Assembly (NCBI RefSeq): GCF_000300815.1
Contig: NZ_AMRX01000007.1
Span: forward strand, 186,001 to 250,000
From: Gayadomonas joobiniege G7
GTDB lineage: Bacteria; Pseudomonadota; Gammaproteobacteria; Enterobacterales; Alteromonadaceae
Direction: 5' to 3'
DNA length: 64,000 bases
Both the position numbers and the translations under genes were made by a program. Position 1 is the stretch's first letter. Each line of letters starts with the position of its first letter. Shown here piece by piece: positions 9,781 to 20,138 of this stretch. Below the pieces are notes generated by a model. The model was not told the DNA's origin. It searched no databases and saw only the letters and a program-made list of their open reading frames with translations.

Positions 9781-10983
9781 TTATTGAACTGAAATACGAG
9801 CAAATTTCCGTTTACCAACTTGATAAACCGCTTGGCTGCCCGCTTCAATTTGCAATTTATTATCAGTGACTTTTTCGCCATCGATTTTAACCGCATTTTG
9901 TTTGATCATGCGTATAGCATCACTGGTACTGGCTGTTAATCCAGCCTCTTTCAATAGCGCCGCAATGCCGATGCCTTCTGGTGCGCTAACAGTTAATTCT
10001 GGCATTTCATCAGGAATGGCATTTTTAGAAAAGCGCTGGGTAAAGTCAGCATGTGCGCGCTCAGCAGCCTCATCGTCATGGAAACGAGCAATTAACTCTT
10101 TCGCCAACTCAATTTTAACATCTCTTGGATTAGCGCCGGTTGCTACTTTTTCTTTCAACTCGTTAATTTCTTCCAACGGTCTGAAGCTCAACAGGTCAAA
10201 ATAACGCCACATTAATTCGTCAGAAATAGACATGACTTTACCAAACATGTCGTTTGGCGAGTCTGTAATGCCAATATAGTTATTCAACGACTTAGACATT
10301 TTTTGTACACCGTCTAAACCTTCTAATAGCGGGGTCATGATAACAGTTTGTGGTTTTTGACCTTCTTCTTTTTGTAGCTCTCGTCCCATCAAGAGGTTAA
10401 ATTTTTGGTCAGTACCGCCCAATTCGACATCGGCTTCTAGTGCAACTGAATCCCAGCCCTGCACCAAAGGGTACAAAAATTCGTGGATAGCAATCGATTG
10501 GCCGTTAGCATAACGCTTTTTAAAATCATCCCTTTCTAACATACGAGCGACTGTCTGACGAGCGGCTAGTTTAATCATGTCGGCTGAGTTCATTTGACTC
10601 ATCCACTCAGAGTTAAATACAACACGGGTTTTTTCTTTATCTAAAATTTTGAAAACCTGCTCTTTATAGGTTTCAGCATTTTTAAGAACGTCTTCGCGTG
10701 TTAACGGTTTGCGGGTTACGTTTTTTCCGGTAGGGTCGCCTATCATGCCAGTAAAGTCACCGATCAAAAAGATAACCTCATGACCTAGCTGTTGAAAAAC
10801 CCGTAATTTGTTAATGAGGACAGTATGACCTAAATGCAGGTCAGGCGCAGTTGGATCAAATCCTGCTTTAATCTTTAATTGTTTACCTGATTTTAATTTT
10901 TCTATCAGCTCTGCTTCGACCAAAATTTCTTCGGTGCCGCGTTTAATTTCGGCCAGTGCCGCGGTGACGTCTGTCATGCTCAA
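9781..10983 (-). CDS. tyrS: Tyrosyl-tRNA synthetase (TyrZ-like type)
   Basis: This 400-residue class Ic aminoacyl-tRNA synthetase has the HIGH-like motif HLGH in [14 protein letters not shown] at about 44-57. The KMSKS motif is in [15 protein letters not shown] near 228, and a C-terminal S4 RNA-binding domain covers about 338-398. The block [10 protein letters not shown] marks the longer TyrZ-type enzyme. It stands alone on the minus strand and is divergent from the MepM-like gene. That intergenic region (10984-11184) must hold both promoters. A second ATG three codons in could be the true start. Confidence 0.95.
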   Translation of the reverse strand: MSMTDVTAALAEIKRGTEEILVEAELIEKLKSGKQLKIKAGFDPTAPDLHLGHTVLINKLRVFQQLGHEVIFLIGDFTGMIGDPTGKNVTRKPLTREDVLKNAETYKEQVFKILDKEKTRVVFNSEWMSQMNSADMIKLAARQTVARMLERDDFKKRYANGQSIAIHEFLYPLVQGWDSVALEADVELGGTDQKFNLLMGRELQKEEGQKPQTVIMTPLLEGLDGVQKMSKSLNNYIGITDSPNDMFGKVMSISDELMWRYFDLLSFRPLEEINELKEKVATGANPRDVKIELAKELIARFHDDEAAERAHADFTQRFSKNAIPDEMPELTVSAPEGIGIAALLKEAGLTASTSDAIRMIKQNAVKIDGEKVTDNKLQIEAGSQAVYQVGKRKFARISVQ

Positions 10984-11184
10984 ATCCTATAAATAAATAC
11001 CATTAAACTCATTAGCCAAACCGTCGGTTAAAAAAAGATCAAAAAAAATCTAACTTTTTGGCTTAAATAGAGACTAAAAGGACTATTTTATAGGCCAAAT
11101 GGCGTAATTAAAAGCGTCAAAACTAGCAAATAAACCCTAATCATTATATTCTGTGCACGTTATTTAACCTGGGGGTCAATTAAA

Positions 11185-12612
11185 ATGCGTTCCATCACGC
11201 ACTTGTGGGTTCAATTCCCAACGCGTCATAAAATTTATATTGCATCCATTATTAGCTTTTTAATGCTGATTCTTTTAGTACCGACTGAAAAAGCCACTGC
11301 GTCACGTCAGAACGAAACTGTACCTGAACGTTTACAGCCAGGGGTGCGCTACGACCTCTCTCTTCAGCCCGTAGTGCCGATTGAAAACAAAAAAACGAGC
11401 GAGCAAAGATTCACTCAGCCTGAAGTAGTGGCCAATGAGTCAGCCCTGAACGATGAGCTAAGTTCAACGGAAAAAAAAGTTGGTGAGTCTTTATTAGAAG
11501 CAAGCGCACCAAGTTTGCCGAAAATTGATTGGCGCGATGAAAAAATTCGCCGCAATGACAGCTTAGCAAAAATTTTTGAACGCAACAGTATTCCGGCAAA
11601 AACTCTCATAGAGGTGAGTCGCAGTGGTAAAGCGGTTGATACTCTGGTGCGCAAACTCATTCCTGGACAGGTGATTCAGTTAGGTTTTGTTGAAGACGAG
11701 CTCAATCAGATTGTTTATCCGTTGTCTCAGTTAGAGTTTATTGAAATTCACAAAACTGAAACTGGCTATTCGGCCCAACAACTCAAAAAGCAAACAGAAA
11801 GTGAAGTGTTATATGCAGGTGCCGAAATTCATTCAAGTTTTTGGAATGCAGGTTTGCAAGCTGGTTTAACAGACAACCAAATTATGAACCTAGCAAACAT
11901 TTTTGGCTGGGACATCGACTTTGCGCTTGATATACGTAAAGGTGATTCATTTAGCGTCGTATACGAAGAACTATTAGTGGATGGCGAACCTGCCGGTTTC
12001 GGTAACATATTGGCCGCTGAATTTACCAGCCAAAATCAGACATTTAGAGCAATCCGCCATCAGGACGGTGAATATTATACGCCGCAAGGTAATAGTATGC
12101 GCAAAGCGTTTTTACGTGCACCCGTTAATTTTAAATATATCAGCTCCAACTTTAATCCAAGACGGTTACATCCAGTGACAGGCCGAGTTGCCCCGCACCG
12201 TGGCATTGATTATGCCGCTCGCACCGGCACCCCTGTGGTATCCGCTGGTGATGGTAAAGTTATAAAATCGGGTTACAGCAGTCTAAATGGTAACTATGTC
12301 TTTATCCAGCATGGCAAGGAATATGTCACTAAGTATCTACACTTACACAAACGCTATGTTAAAACGGGTCAGCGGGTAAAACAAAATCAAAAAATAGGCA
12401 CAGTCGGTGCAACTGGACGAGTGACTGGACCCCATTTACACTATGAATTTTTAGTTAATGGTGTTCACCGTAACCCAAAAACAGTCAAATTACCAAAAGC
12501 TTTGCCACTGCCTGCAGCTGAGCTAAAAACATTCAAACAAACGGCTAATTCTATGGTGGCTTTGCTTGAACGCAATAAAAACACCTTATTGGCAAAGACT
12601 TCACAAGACTAA
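11185..12612 (+). CDS. mepM: M23 murein endopeptidase (MepM-like)
   Basis: This 475-residue envelope protein has an uncleaved-looking N-terminal membrane segment (about 17-35). An OapA/LysM-like domain (about 105-190) and a Csd3-like second domain (about 205-300) follow. The C-terminal LytM/M23 zinc peptidase domain has HRGIDYAA supplying His and Asp near 339 and 343, and the HLHYE motif near 420. It should cut D,D-crosslinks of peptidoglycan during growth. The tyrS, M23 peptidase, anmK order is common in gammaproteobacteria. It overlaps anmK by one base in TAATG. Confidence 0.88.
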   Translation: MRSITHLWVQFPTRHKIYIASIISFLMLILLVPTEKATASRQNETVPERLQPGVRYDLSLQPVVPIENKKTSEQRFTQPEVVANESALNDELSSTEKKVGESLLEASAPSLPKIDWRDEKIRRNDSLAKIFERNSIPAKTLIEVSRSGKAVDTLVRKLIPGQVIQLGFVEDELNQIVYPLSQLEFIEIHKTETGYSAQQLKKQTESEVLYAGAEIHSSFWNAGLQAGLTDNQIMNLANIFGWDIDFALDIRKGDSFSVVYEELLVDGEPAGFGNILAAEFTSQNQTFRAIRHQDGEYYTPQGNSMRKAFLRAPVNFKYISSNFNPRRLHPVTGRVAPHRGIDYAARTGTPVVSAGDGKVIKSGYSSLNGNYVFIQHGKEYVTKYLHLHKRYVKTGQRVKQNQKIGTVGATGRVTGPHLHYEFLVNGVHRNPKTVKLPKALPLPAAELKTFKQTANSMVALLERNKNTLLAKTSQD

Positions 12613-13709
12613 TGTCTCTCTATATTGGCCTGATGTCGGGAACTAGTGCAGACGGGGTGGATGCTTGTCTGGTTGAAATTAAACAAGCAGAGCACCCCAA
12701 ACTGTTGGCGCAAACTTATTTGGCTTTCCCAACCAGCCTACAAAACCATATAATTTCGCTATATCAGGCAAGCATAAATGACTTAGAAAACGCTGCCAAA
12801 CTTGCACTTACTTTGAGTCAATATTATGCTGAGGCGGTTGCACAATTGCTATTGCTGTCTGGTCATAGTGCCACTCAGATTTCGGCTATTGGTTGTCACG
12901 GACAAACGTTAAGACATCGACCTGAAAATGGGTTTAGCATTCAGCAAATGGATGGTGCTCGTTTAGCTTATTTAACTGGAATAGATGTTATCTGTGATTT
13001 TCGTAGTGCCGATATGGCCGCAGGTGGCCAGGGCGCCCCGCTAGTCCCTGCATTTCAACAAGCTATCTTAACGGCGCGTGAACAACCGCAAGTATTTTTA
13101 AATTTAGGTGGTATTGCCAATATTAGCTGTTTTAGCGCTGATGGCCAATTACTCTGTGGTTTTGATACAGGCCCGGCGAATGCGCTAATGGACGATTGGT
13201 GTCAATTTCAACTTGGTATTAGTTACGACAAAAATGGCGACTGGGCGGCTCAAGGCCAAGCAAATCAGCAGCTATTAAAAATTTGGTTAGACGACCCTTA
13301 TTTTAAACGTCTACCACCCAAAAGTACTGGACGCGAATATTTTAATTTGCAATGGTTGTTAAACACGGCAACACTCACTGACTATGCGCCTGTAGATGTA
13401 CAGGCCAGTTTGCTTGAACTAACGGCTATCAGTTGTGCAACATCCATTACCCAAACACTCCCCAGCGCAGAAGTCTGGTTAGCCGGCGGCGGAGCCAACA
13501 ATGCTTTTTTACATCAACGTTTAGCAGCCCACCTAGGCAGCCAATATAAACTTGAAAATAGCAGTAAAATTGGCTTATCCGCTGATGGATTAGAGGCAAC
13601 ATGTTTTGCTTGGCTGGCCTACTGCTTTGAGCACAGGCGGCCACTTAAACTCAATCAGGTCACGGGTGCACAAGACAATCGGGTGGCTGGCTGTTTATAC
13701 CCTGCTTAG
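12612..13709 (+). CDS. anmK: Anhydro-N-acetylmuramic acid kinase
   Basis: This 365-residue enzyme phosphorylates and opens 1,6-anhydroMurNAc released during murein recycling, giving MurNAc-6-phosphate. The N-terminal ATP motif MSGTSADGVD is at about 8-17. QGAPLVPAFQQ lies near 137, GGIANIS near 166 and GFDTGPANALMDDW near 186. AGGGANN lies near 292. It follows the MepM-like peptidase with a stop-start overlap, so it is likely co-transcribed with an enzyme of wall turnover. Confidence 0.95.
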   Translation: MSLYIGLMSGTSADGVDACLVEIKQAEHPKLLAQTYLAFPTSLQNHIISLYQASINDLENAAKLALTLSQYYAEAVAQLLLLSGHSATQISAIGCHGQTLRHRPENGFSIQQMDGARLAYLTGIDVICDFRSADMAAGGQGAPLVPAFQQAILTAREQPQVFLNLGGIANISCFSADGQLLCGFDTGPANALMDDWCQFQLGISYDKNGDWAAQGQANQQLLKIWLDDPYFKRLPPKSTGREYFNLQWLLNTATLTDYAPVDVQASLLELTAISCATSITQTLPSAEVWLAGGGANNAFLHQRLAAHLGSQYKLENSSKIGLSADGLEATCFAWLAYCFEHRRPLKLNQVTGAQDNRVAGCLYPA

Positions 13710-13914
13710 TTTATTCAGTCTCATCATGCCTCACTTAATTCGTTATATCCCCTAACTACCCCTAACAATTTTGTTTGCAATAATAAGATTTATTATCTAC
13801 ACATAAAGAGATGATCTTAAGATAGGGTACGGTTTTTCTGCAGTACCTCTCCCCTCGCCGTTCAACCAGATCAAATCGTTACATTTCAACTTATAATTTT
13901 AGGGTGTTATTACA

Positions 13915-15462
13915 ATGCAATTTGATATGGCTTCTGTGCACGGCTGGGTGGTGAACATTCTGCAATTTAGTGTGCTCATTTTCATTTTTATTATCGGTCT
14001 TATTTTTTTAATTTTAGTTTACATGTACCTCGCCGATATCAACCAAAACAAACAAGCAATTCGCAGAAACTATCCGTTGATCGGGCGCTTTAGGTATCTA
14101 TTTGAACATTTAGGTGAGTTTTTTAGGCAATACTTTTTTGCCATGGACAGGGAGGAGCTGCCGTTTAACCGAGCCCAAAGAAACTGGGTCTACCGCGCCG
14201 CCAAAAATTTAGATTCAACCATTGCTTTTGGCTCTACCAGGGCACTTAACCAGGCCGGAGATATCCTCTTTTTAAGCTGTCCTTTCCCGACTCTAAGTGA
14301 AGATGCTGCTGAAATAAGCCCTGTGACTATTGGCAAAGATTATTGCAGAACCCCGTATACCACCTCATCTTTATATAATATCTCTGGCATGAGTTATGGC
14401 GCTTTGTCGTCTCCAGCTGTACGTGCGCTAGCGTATGGGGCCAAAAAAGCAGGTATTTGGATGAACACAGGTGAAGGCGCGTTATCCCCGTTTCATCTAG
14501 AAGCGGGATGTGATCTTGTATTTCAAATCGGTACCGCAAAATATGGTGTTCGTAATCAAAAAGGAGAATTATGTGACCATACATTAAAAACAATTGCCGC
14601 TTACGAACAAGTTAGAATGTTCGAAATAAAAATGAGTCAGGGGGCTAAACCCGGCAAAGGCGGTATTTTGCCAGGCAAAAAAGTTACCCCCTTAATTGCA
14701 AAAATTCGTGGAATACCGGTTGGGCAAGATTCTATTAGTCCAAATGGTCACCCCGATATCCGCAATGTTGAAGATCTACTCGACATGATAAGTCGCATTC
14801 GAACAGTCACAGGCAAACCTGTCGGTTTTAAAGCCGTACTTGGTCATACTGAATGGCTAGATGAACTTTTTCAGGCAATTCATAAGCGCGGTGTAGAGGC
14901 AGCTCCAGATTTTATTACACTAGATGGAGCCGATGGTGGCACAGGTGCAGCGCCACAGAGTTTAATGGATTATATGGGCTTACCATTAAAACGCTCACTG
15001 CCTTATTTGATTGACAAACTAAACGAATATAATTTAAAAAGCCGCGTAAAAGTCATTTGCTCTGGCAAACTTATCAACCCTTCTGACGTTGCATGGGCAT
15101 TATGCATGGGGGCTGATTTTGTCACCTCAGCGCGCGGTTTTATGTTTGCATTGGGTTGTATTCAAGCTTTACAGTGCAATAAAAATACGTGCCCAACCGG
15201 TATCACAACCCATAATCCAAAACTACAGCGTGGTTTAGACTACCAGGATAAAGCCCAAAGAGTAGCCCAGTTGGCGCAAAACATGGCCTACGAAGTTGGC
15301 ATTATTGCTCATTCCTGCGGCGTCCGTGAACCCCGACAGTTAACCCGCTCACACGCTCAATTGATAAATGAAAAAGGGTTGCCTATCCCGCTTACTGAGT
15401 TGTACCCAGACGTGAGCGCAAATACAAGCTATCAAGATGTTAACCAAAAGGAGCAGGCATAA
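13915..15462 (+). CDS. Membrane-anchored FMN-binding glutamate-synthase-like protein
   Basis: This 515-residue protein has one N-terminal membrane helix (about 12-42) and a GltB-type FMN/Fe-S TIM barrel. ISGMSYGALSSPAVRAL (about 154-170), GEGALSPFH (about 183-191) and ITLDGADGGTGAAP (about 332-345) are the barrel motifs. CIQALQCNKNTCPTGI near 417-432 carries the Cys residues expected for the 3Fe-4S cluster. No glutaminase domain is present. The family is usually annotated FMN-binding glutamate synthase family and its real substrate is unknown. Its stop is directly followed by the antiporter start, so the two are likely one operon. Confidence 0.85.
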   Translation: MQFDMASVHGWVVNILQFSVLIFIFIIGLIFLILVYMYLADINQNKQAIRRNYPLIGRFRYLFEHLGEFFRQYFFAMDREELPFNRAQRNWVYRAAKNLDSTIAFGSTRALNQAGDILFLSCPFPTLSEDAAEISPVTIGKDYCRTPYTTSSLYNISGMSYGALSSPAVRALAYGAKKAGIWMNTGEGALSPFHLEAGCDLVFQIGTAKYGVRNQKGELCDHTLKTIAAYEQVRMFEIKMSQGAKPGKGGILPGKKVTPLIAKIRGIPVGQDSISPNGHPDIRNVEDLLDMISRIRTVTGKPVGFKAVLGHTEWLDELFQAIHKRGVEAAPDFITLDGADGGTGAAPQSLMDYMGLPLKRSLPYLIDKLNEYNLKSRVKVICSGKLINPSDVAWALCMGADFVTSARGFMFALGCIQALQCNKNTCPTGITTHNPKLQRGLDYQDKAQRVAQLAQNMAYEVGIIAHSCGVREPRQLTRSHAQLINEKGLPIPLTELYPDVSANTSYQDVNQKEQA

Positions 15463-16689
15463 ATGCAAATTACCGAGTTACTCAATATTATTTTAGTACT
15501 TGCCGGCTTTTGCATTTTAAGTTTAATTTTGGCGAAAATGTTGCGATTAGATCAAACATTAAGCGCTTTAATGTGCGGGGTTTTTGCTTCCATTTTTATA
15601 CCTTGGCTAGGTATAGAAACCGGCATTAGAGCGCATAATATTCATGATTTGGTATTTTATTTAATTTTACCTGTACTCATTTTTGAATCGGCATGGCATT
15701 TAAAACCACACTTGTTAAAGCGCTGGTTAACACCAATATTATCGCTTGCCACTATCGGATCTGTGCTTAGTTGTTTTATTGTTGCAGTGATAAGCTACTA
15801 TGCAATTGGCTACCCCAATTATTTTACTTGGCCAGCAGCCCTGTTGTTAGGTGCCATGTTAGCAGCAACTGACCCAGTCAGTGTGGTCGCTTTGCTAAAA
15901 AAAGAACAAGCATCAGATGACCTAACAACGTTAGTTGAAGGCGAAAGCTTATTTAATGATGCAACCGCCATCGTTTTATTTAGCATTTTGCTAGCCTATG
16001 CCACTGACGGCGAGGCTGCTGAGCTCAATTGGCTGAGCCAACTCAGTGTATTTGTGCAAACCTTTATCGGTGGCATTTTTATTGGTGCCATTTTGGGCCT
16101 ATTGAGTGCCATCTTTATATTGTTTATTGGCCAAAATAGTGCGGCCAATATTATTTTATTATTTACTGCGTTTGTTAGCATGTACATTGCCGAACACATA
16201 GTCCATGTGTCTGGTATTTTGGCGGTGATGACAACAGCATTACTTAGTCGGCGATTGTTAAAAGATCAGCACGACCGTTTGTTAGCAGATACTGCAGCGA
16301 CATGGCAATGGTTAGGGTTATTTTTTAATACCTTAATTTTCTTTTTGATGGGTTTGGTCATTCTATTTGAAATGTTCACCCAGCAGTGGTTAGCCATTTT
16401 AATCGCAATTTTTGCGTCTCTCGTGGCACGCACAATCAGTGTCAGCTCAGTCAGTGCTTTGTTACGTCTAACCCCTTGCACCATTTCAATTCAAACCCAA
16501 AAGATTTTGATTTGGGGTGGTCTACGTGGCGCTATCGCTGTGGTGTTAGTATTATCCTTACCAACTAGTTTGCCCTATTGGTGGGAATTACAGTCGATGG
16601 TTTTAGGATGCGTATTATTCTCAATTATTGTACAAGGCACCACAGTTAGCCCTTTATTAAAAACAGGTAATTCAAGTTTGCGGGAGTAA
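15463..16689 (+). CDS. CPA1-type Na+(K+)/H+ antiporter
   Basis: This 408-residue integral membrane protein has about twelve hydrophobic segments. The CPA1/NhaP motifs are clear: ESAWHLKP near 73, GAMLAATDPVSVVALLKK near 129 with the TDP pair, and EGESLFNDATAIVLF near 158 with the ND ion-binding pair. WGGLRGAIAVVLVLSLP is near 349. It should exchange a monovalent cation for protons across the inner membrane. It starts immediately after the stop of the GltB-like gene. Its 3' end overlaps the convergent AlkC-like gene by 18 bp. Confidence 0.9.
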   Translation: MQITELLNIILVLAGFCILSLILAKMLRLDQTLSALMCGVFASIFIPWLGIETGIRAHNIHDLVFYLILPVLIFESAWHLKPHLLKRWLTPILSLATIGSVLSCFIVAVISYYAIGYPNYFTWPAALLLGAMLAATDPVSVVALLKKEQASDDLTTLVEGESLFNDATAIVLFSILLAYATDGEAAELNWLSQLSVFVQTFIGGIFIGAILGLLSAIFILFIGQNSAANIILLFTAFVSMYIAEHIVHVSGILAVMTTALLSRRLLKDQHDRLLADTAATWQWLGLFFNTLIFFLMGLVILFEMFTQQWLAILIAIFASLVARTISVSSVSALLRLTPCTISIQTQKILIWGGLRGAIAVVLVLSLPTSLPYWWELQSMVLGCVLFSIIVQGTTVSPLLKTGNSSLRE

Positions 16690-17799
16690 CTCAAATGTTT
16701 GTTGGGCGAGCGTATGGCCGTTTAACTGTACGTCTATACGGTGATGCCCAGCATGATATACACGGGTTGTAACTGGTTTAAAGCTGTGTTTTTTAGTCAT
16801 TTTGGTCGCACCTGGCGGCAGCTCAAAAGACTTCCATTTGAAAACTTTTTGACTCAATTGGCCATTTTTTTTCAAATACCAAACCGAATAATCTAACATC
16901 AACGGCTGAGGCTCTGTTGCTTCAGATACCAACTCCAGTTCAATATTGAGTGTTTCACCGATAGATATTTTTGTTTCGCAGGACAAATGACATTTGACTG
17001 CCTGCAAAGGCACGTAGCCCCAAAGCTCTAGTACCTTAACGTCACCGTTTTTTATCAGCGTTCGACTGGCGTGTTTTAACAATCGCCGCTGCTGTGTGTC
17101 TGCATCCGGCAGCCATTGCGCCAGTAGCTCAATAAAATAGGTAGGATGGTCTTTGCTAATATCGTTTAAATGATTGGCAACACTTCGTCTAACATATTCG
17201 CTGGGGTCGGATTTTAACGCAAGCAAAATATCTAGTGTTAGCGCAGGCTGTTCAATCACAGCGGTAAAATGTGCGGCCCACGGCAAACGCGGCCGGCTTC
17301 CTTCACTGACCCAACGCCGTACGTGCACATTGGGATGACTTAACCTTTGTTTTAGTAAAACAAGTGCTTGCTCAGGCGCCTGATTTAACAGCGACCGCAC
17401 CGCAAACTCAGCGGTAAAACGTTTAGTAATTTGTGTCAATAAGTCAAACGCCAATGGCATATCCGAGTGGCCTTTAGCTGCGACAAATTCAGCCACCGGC
17501 ATTAAAATCCAACCGGATAGTTTAGTGGGATGATCTGATAAAATTTGCTCAGTTTGTGGCTCAGTAATAGGGGCAAGGGTATTGACTAATTGGCTCTGAT
17601 AACAAACTAATGGCTTGGGTAAATAACGCAAAAGCTGGCTAAAGATTAACTGACTTCGTGCTTTCAACTCCAGCGAGTCTAACTCAGCTAACACAGTATC
17701 AATAAATGGCTCAACCGGAAACTCTGGGATCTCTTGCTTTAGGACCTTAGCAAGATGGCACACTCGCGCTGAACTGAAAAGATTTTTAAAAGGTTCCAC
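16672..17799 (-). CDS. AlkC-like DNA alkylation repair glycosylase
   Basis: This 375-residue protein starts MEPFKNLFSSARVCHLAKVL, like the AlkC branch of HEAT-repeat DNA glycosylases. The middle (about 95-240) is helical and includes NVHVRRWVSEGSRPRLPW and PSEYVRRSVANHLNDISKDHP, both conserved in AlkC. The C-terminal about 100 residues look like an Ig-like beta sandwich, ending in VYHAGHHRIDVQLNG. Characterised AlkC enzymes also carry an Ig-like domain. AlkC removes 3-methyl adducts without base flipping. It appears to be a single gene between the pgk terminator and the convergent antiporter. Confidence 0.8.
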   Translation of the reverse strand: MEPFKNLFSSARVCHLAKVLKQEIPEFPVEPFIDTVLAELDSLELKARSQLIFSQLLRYLPKPLVCYQSQLVNTLAPITEPQTEQILSDHPTKLSGWILMPVAEFVAAKGHSDMPLAFDLLTQITKRFTAEFAVRSLLNQAPEQALVLLKQRLSHPNVHVRRWVSEGSRPRLPWAAHFTAVIEQPALTLDILLALKSDPSEYVRRSVANHLNDISKDHPTYFIELLAQWLPDADTQQRRLLKHASRTLIKNGDVKVLELWGYVPLQAVKCHLSCETKISIGETLNIELELVSEATEPQPLMLDYSVWYLKKNGQLSQKVFKWKSFELPPGATKMTKKHSFKPVTTRVYHAGHHRIDVQLNGHTLAQQTFELLPQT

Positions 17800-17829
17800 T
17801 TAGCTTGTCCTAAACAGCATATTTACAAT

Positions 17830-17857
17830 AAAAAAGCCGCTGTTAAGCGGCTTTTTT
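17830..17857 (-). terminator. Intrinsic terminator after pgk
   Basis: The stem AAAAAAGCCGC (17830-17840) pairs with GCGGCTTTTTT (17847-17857) around a six-base loop. It has A- and T-tracts on the two sides. It lies between the end of pgk and the start of the AlkC-like gene. Confidence 0.85.
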
Positions 17858-17867
17858 AGGCGCTATA

Positions 17868-19046
17868 CTAAGCTTTTGCGCGTTCTTGCAAAACCTTAAC
17901 TGCTGGTAGCTCTTTGCCTTCAACAAATTCTAAAAACGCACCACCACCTGTTGATACATAAGAGATTTTATCAGCTAGATCCCATTTATCGATCGCCGCC
18001 AAGGTATCACCACCACCGGCAATGGAAAATCCTTCACTTTCAGCAATTGCGCGAGCAACTGTTTCTGTGCCTTTTGAAAATGCATCAAACTCGAATACCC
18101 CACACGGGCCATTCCAAATAATGGTTTTAGCATTTTTAACGATTTCAGCAGCACGTTGCGCTGATTCTGGACCATAATCGATAATTTCTTCATCAGCAGC
18201 GATTTCATTCGCTTGTTTAACTTGAGTCGCAGAATTATGGTTCCAATCACTGAAACCTTCTTTTGTTGTTCTTACATCCGTTGCAAAAATAACTTCTGTC
18301 GTGTCACGTAAACGTTTAGCCTCTGGGATTAAATCTTCTTCATACAGAGAGTTACCGACTTCATTACCAGCAGAGGCAACAAAAGTATTTGAAATGCCCC
18401 CACCAACAATCAAGGTATCTGCTATTTTTGAAAAGGCTTCTAATACCGCTAACTTTGACGAAACTTTAGAGCCGCCAACAATCGCAACTAACGGACGCTC
18501 TGGATTGTCTAATGCTTTACCTAGTGCGTCTAGTTCTCTTACTAATAGAGGACCCGCACAAGCTACAGGCGCAAACTTAGCAACCCCATGAGTTGAAGCT
18601 TGGGCTCGGTGCGCTGTACCGAAGGCATCCATGACAAAAACATCGCATAACGCTGCAAGCTTTTTAGCAAGTGTTTCATCATCGGATTTTTCGCCAATAT
18701 TAAAACGCACATTTTCTAATACAATTAACTCACCTGCTTTTGCTTCAACGCCATTTAAATAATCTTTTTCTAAACGTACAGGGGCATCTAGTTCTTTTGC
18801 CAGATATTGAACTGCTGGGGCTAATGAATATTTTTCTTCGTACTCACCTTCAGTTGGACGACCTAAGTGAGACATTACAATCACAGCAGCGCCCTGCTCT
18901 AATGCTTTTTTAATTGTTGGCAGTGCCGCATCAACACGAACGGTTGAAGTGATGTTGCCTTCGTCATCTAAAGGCACATTCAAATCTTCGCGGATGAGTA
19001 CTTTTTTACCTTTTAAATCCAAGTCTGTCATTTTGATTACTGACAT
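17868..19046 (-). CDS. pgk: Phosphoglycerate kinase
   Basis: This 392-residue glycolytic enzyme transfers phosphate between 1,3-bisphosphoglycerate and ADP. The N-terminal [14 protein letters not shown] (about 15-28) supplies substrate-binding Arg and Asp. SHLGRPTE near 65, the hinge and nucleotide region [12 protein letters not shown] near 195, and the C-terminal [10 protein letters not shown] near 346 are all intact. The open frame extends to 19130, but MSVIKMTDL at 19046 has a GGAGAT ribosome site 5 bp upstream and is the normal start. epd ends 26 bp upstream, the common epd-pgk arrangement. Confidence 0.96.
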   Translation of the reverse strand: MSVIKMTDLDLKGKKVLIREDLNVPLDDEGNITSTVRVDAALPTIKKALEQGAAVIVMSHLGRPTEGEYEEKYSLAPAVQYLAKELDAPVRLEKDYLNGVEAKAGELIVLENVRFNIGEKSDDETLAKKLAALCDVFVMDAFGTAHRAQASTHGVAKFAPVACAGPLLVRELDALGKALDNPERPLVAIVGGSKVSSKLAVLEAFSKIADTLIVGGGISNTFVASAGNEVGNSLYEEDLIPEAKRLRDTTEVIFATDVRTTKEGFSDWNHNSATQVKQANEIAADEEIIDYGPESAQRAAEIVKNAKTIIWNGPCGVFEFDAFSKGTETVARAIAESEGFSIAGGGDTLAAIDKWDLADKISYVSTGGGAFLEFVEGKELPAVKVLQERAKA

Positions 19047-19072
19047 AATTATCTCCAATATAAAATAATTTA

Positions 19073-20083
19073 CTACTCTGCCGCCAACATCGCTCGGCAG
19101 GTATCTAACATTCGATTTGCATAACCCCACTCATTGTCACACCAGACCAATACTTTCACCAGCTTATTATGGCTAACTCTAGTTTGTGTCCTATCCAGTA
19201 TGCATGAATGTGGGTTGTGGTTAAAGTCAATTGAGACCAATGGTGCATCGGTAAAGTCTAAAATACCTTTTAACGCCCCTTTGGCAGCGGTTTCGATCGC
19301 ATGATTAATTTCGTTTATAGTGACTGGTTTTTCCATTGCCAAACTCAACACCAATGCAGTGACATTGACCGTTGGGACCCGTACTGAGATAGCCTCAAAA
19401 CGACGCTGAAATTTTGGCAAAATGCGCTCTATTCCAGCCGCTAAACGGGTGTCCACCGGAATGATAGACTGGCTTGCAGCACGAGTTCGACGCAAGTCTG
19501 TGTGATAAGAATCTATGACAGGTTGATCATTCATTGAAGCATGGATGCTAGTGACTGTGCCACTCTCAATCCCAAATGCACGATCTAAAACATCAATCAC
19601 AGGTACACAGCCATTAGTAGTACAAGAAGCAGCAGATACCACCTTATCACGGCGACTCAAGGTTTTTTCATTCACCCCATAAACAATCGTTTTGGGAATA
19701 CTGGTATCGCCCGGATGAGACAGCAAAACCTTATCGGCACCTTGGCGAATGTGAACAAATGATTCTTCGAAGCTATGTATTTGACCACTACATTCAAACA
19801 CTATCTGGATACCAAGATTTGACCAAGGTAACTGGGTCGGCTCGGCTTCTTGAATTAGATGAATCCAGTTGTCATTTACCTTTAAACGATTGCCTTCAAG
19901 GCTAACATCAGCATTAAAAATGCCATGTGAGGTATCGTATTTAAGTAAATGAGCAATACTCTCAGGTGCAGCTAACTCATTAATTGCAACAACTTTAAAC
20001 TGGTCGGTTAAACCATATTCATAGATGGCTCTGAGGATGCTGCGTCCTACTCTGCCAAAACCATTAATTGCGATGCGAACTAT
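19073..20083 (-). CDS. epd: D-erythrose-4-phosphate dehydrogenase with a non-standard start codon
   Basis: This 336-residue GAPDH-like dehydrogenase oxidises erythrose-4-phosphate on the route to pyridoxal phosphate. Translation from 20083 gives [13 protein letters not shown] (NAD site), then LKYDTSHG, the catalytic [31 protein letters not shown] and [14 protein letters not shown]. All match Epd over its full normal length. The frame has no ATG, GTG or TTG before codon 95. A TAA at 20089-20087 closes it upstream, and the only plausible start is ATA at 20083, eight bases after GGGGGA. Starting at 19804 or 19801 would delete the Rossmann fold. A true AUA start, a point mutation or a sequencing error all remain possible. 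Confidence 0.85.
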   Translation of the reverse strand: MVRIAINGFGRVGRSILRAIYEYGLTDQFKVVAINELAAPESIAHLLKYDTSHGIFNADVSLEGNRLKVNDNWIHLIQEAEPTQLPWSNLGIQIVFECSGQIHSFEESFVHIRQGADKVLLSHPGDTSIPKTIVYGVNEKTLSRRDKVVSAASCTTNGCVPVIDVLDRAFGIESGTVTSIHASMNDQPVIDSYHTDLRRTRAASQSIIPVDTRLAAGIERILPKFQRRFEAISVRVPTVNVTALVLSLAMEKPVTINEINHAIETAAKGALKGILDFTDAPLVSIDFNHNPHSCILDRTQTRVSHNKLVKVLVWCDNEWGYANRMLDTCRAMLAAE

Positions 20084-20102
20084 AACTTAAGTCCCCCATT
20101 AA

Positions 20103-20127
20103 AAAAGGCAGGCGCTGCCTGCCTTTT
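20103..20127 (-). terminator. Intrinsic terminator after tkt
   Basis: A perfect 11-bp stem pairs AAAAGGCAGGC (20103-20113) with GCCTGCCTTTT (20117-20127) over a three-base loop. It sits in the 55 bp between tkt and epd, so epd-pgk transcription needs readthrough or its own promoter in this very short gap. Confidence 0.9.
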
Positions 20128-20138
20128 AAAACTCTGTC

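Noticed and set aside
9866-10204. Plus-strand open frame of 112 codons
   Set aside because: It is antisense to tyrS, Ser/Ala-rich as shadow frames often are, and has no ribosome site.
18301-18591. Plus-strand open frame of 96 codons
   Set aside because: It is fully antisense to pgk.
19073-19801. epd as a 242-residue gene starting at the internal GTG
   Set aside because: The 94 codons before it encode the normal Epd NAD-binding domain, so the short form would be non-functional and hides the start-codon problem.
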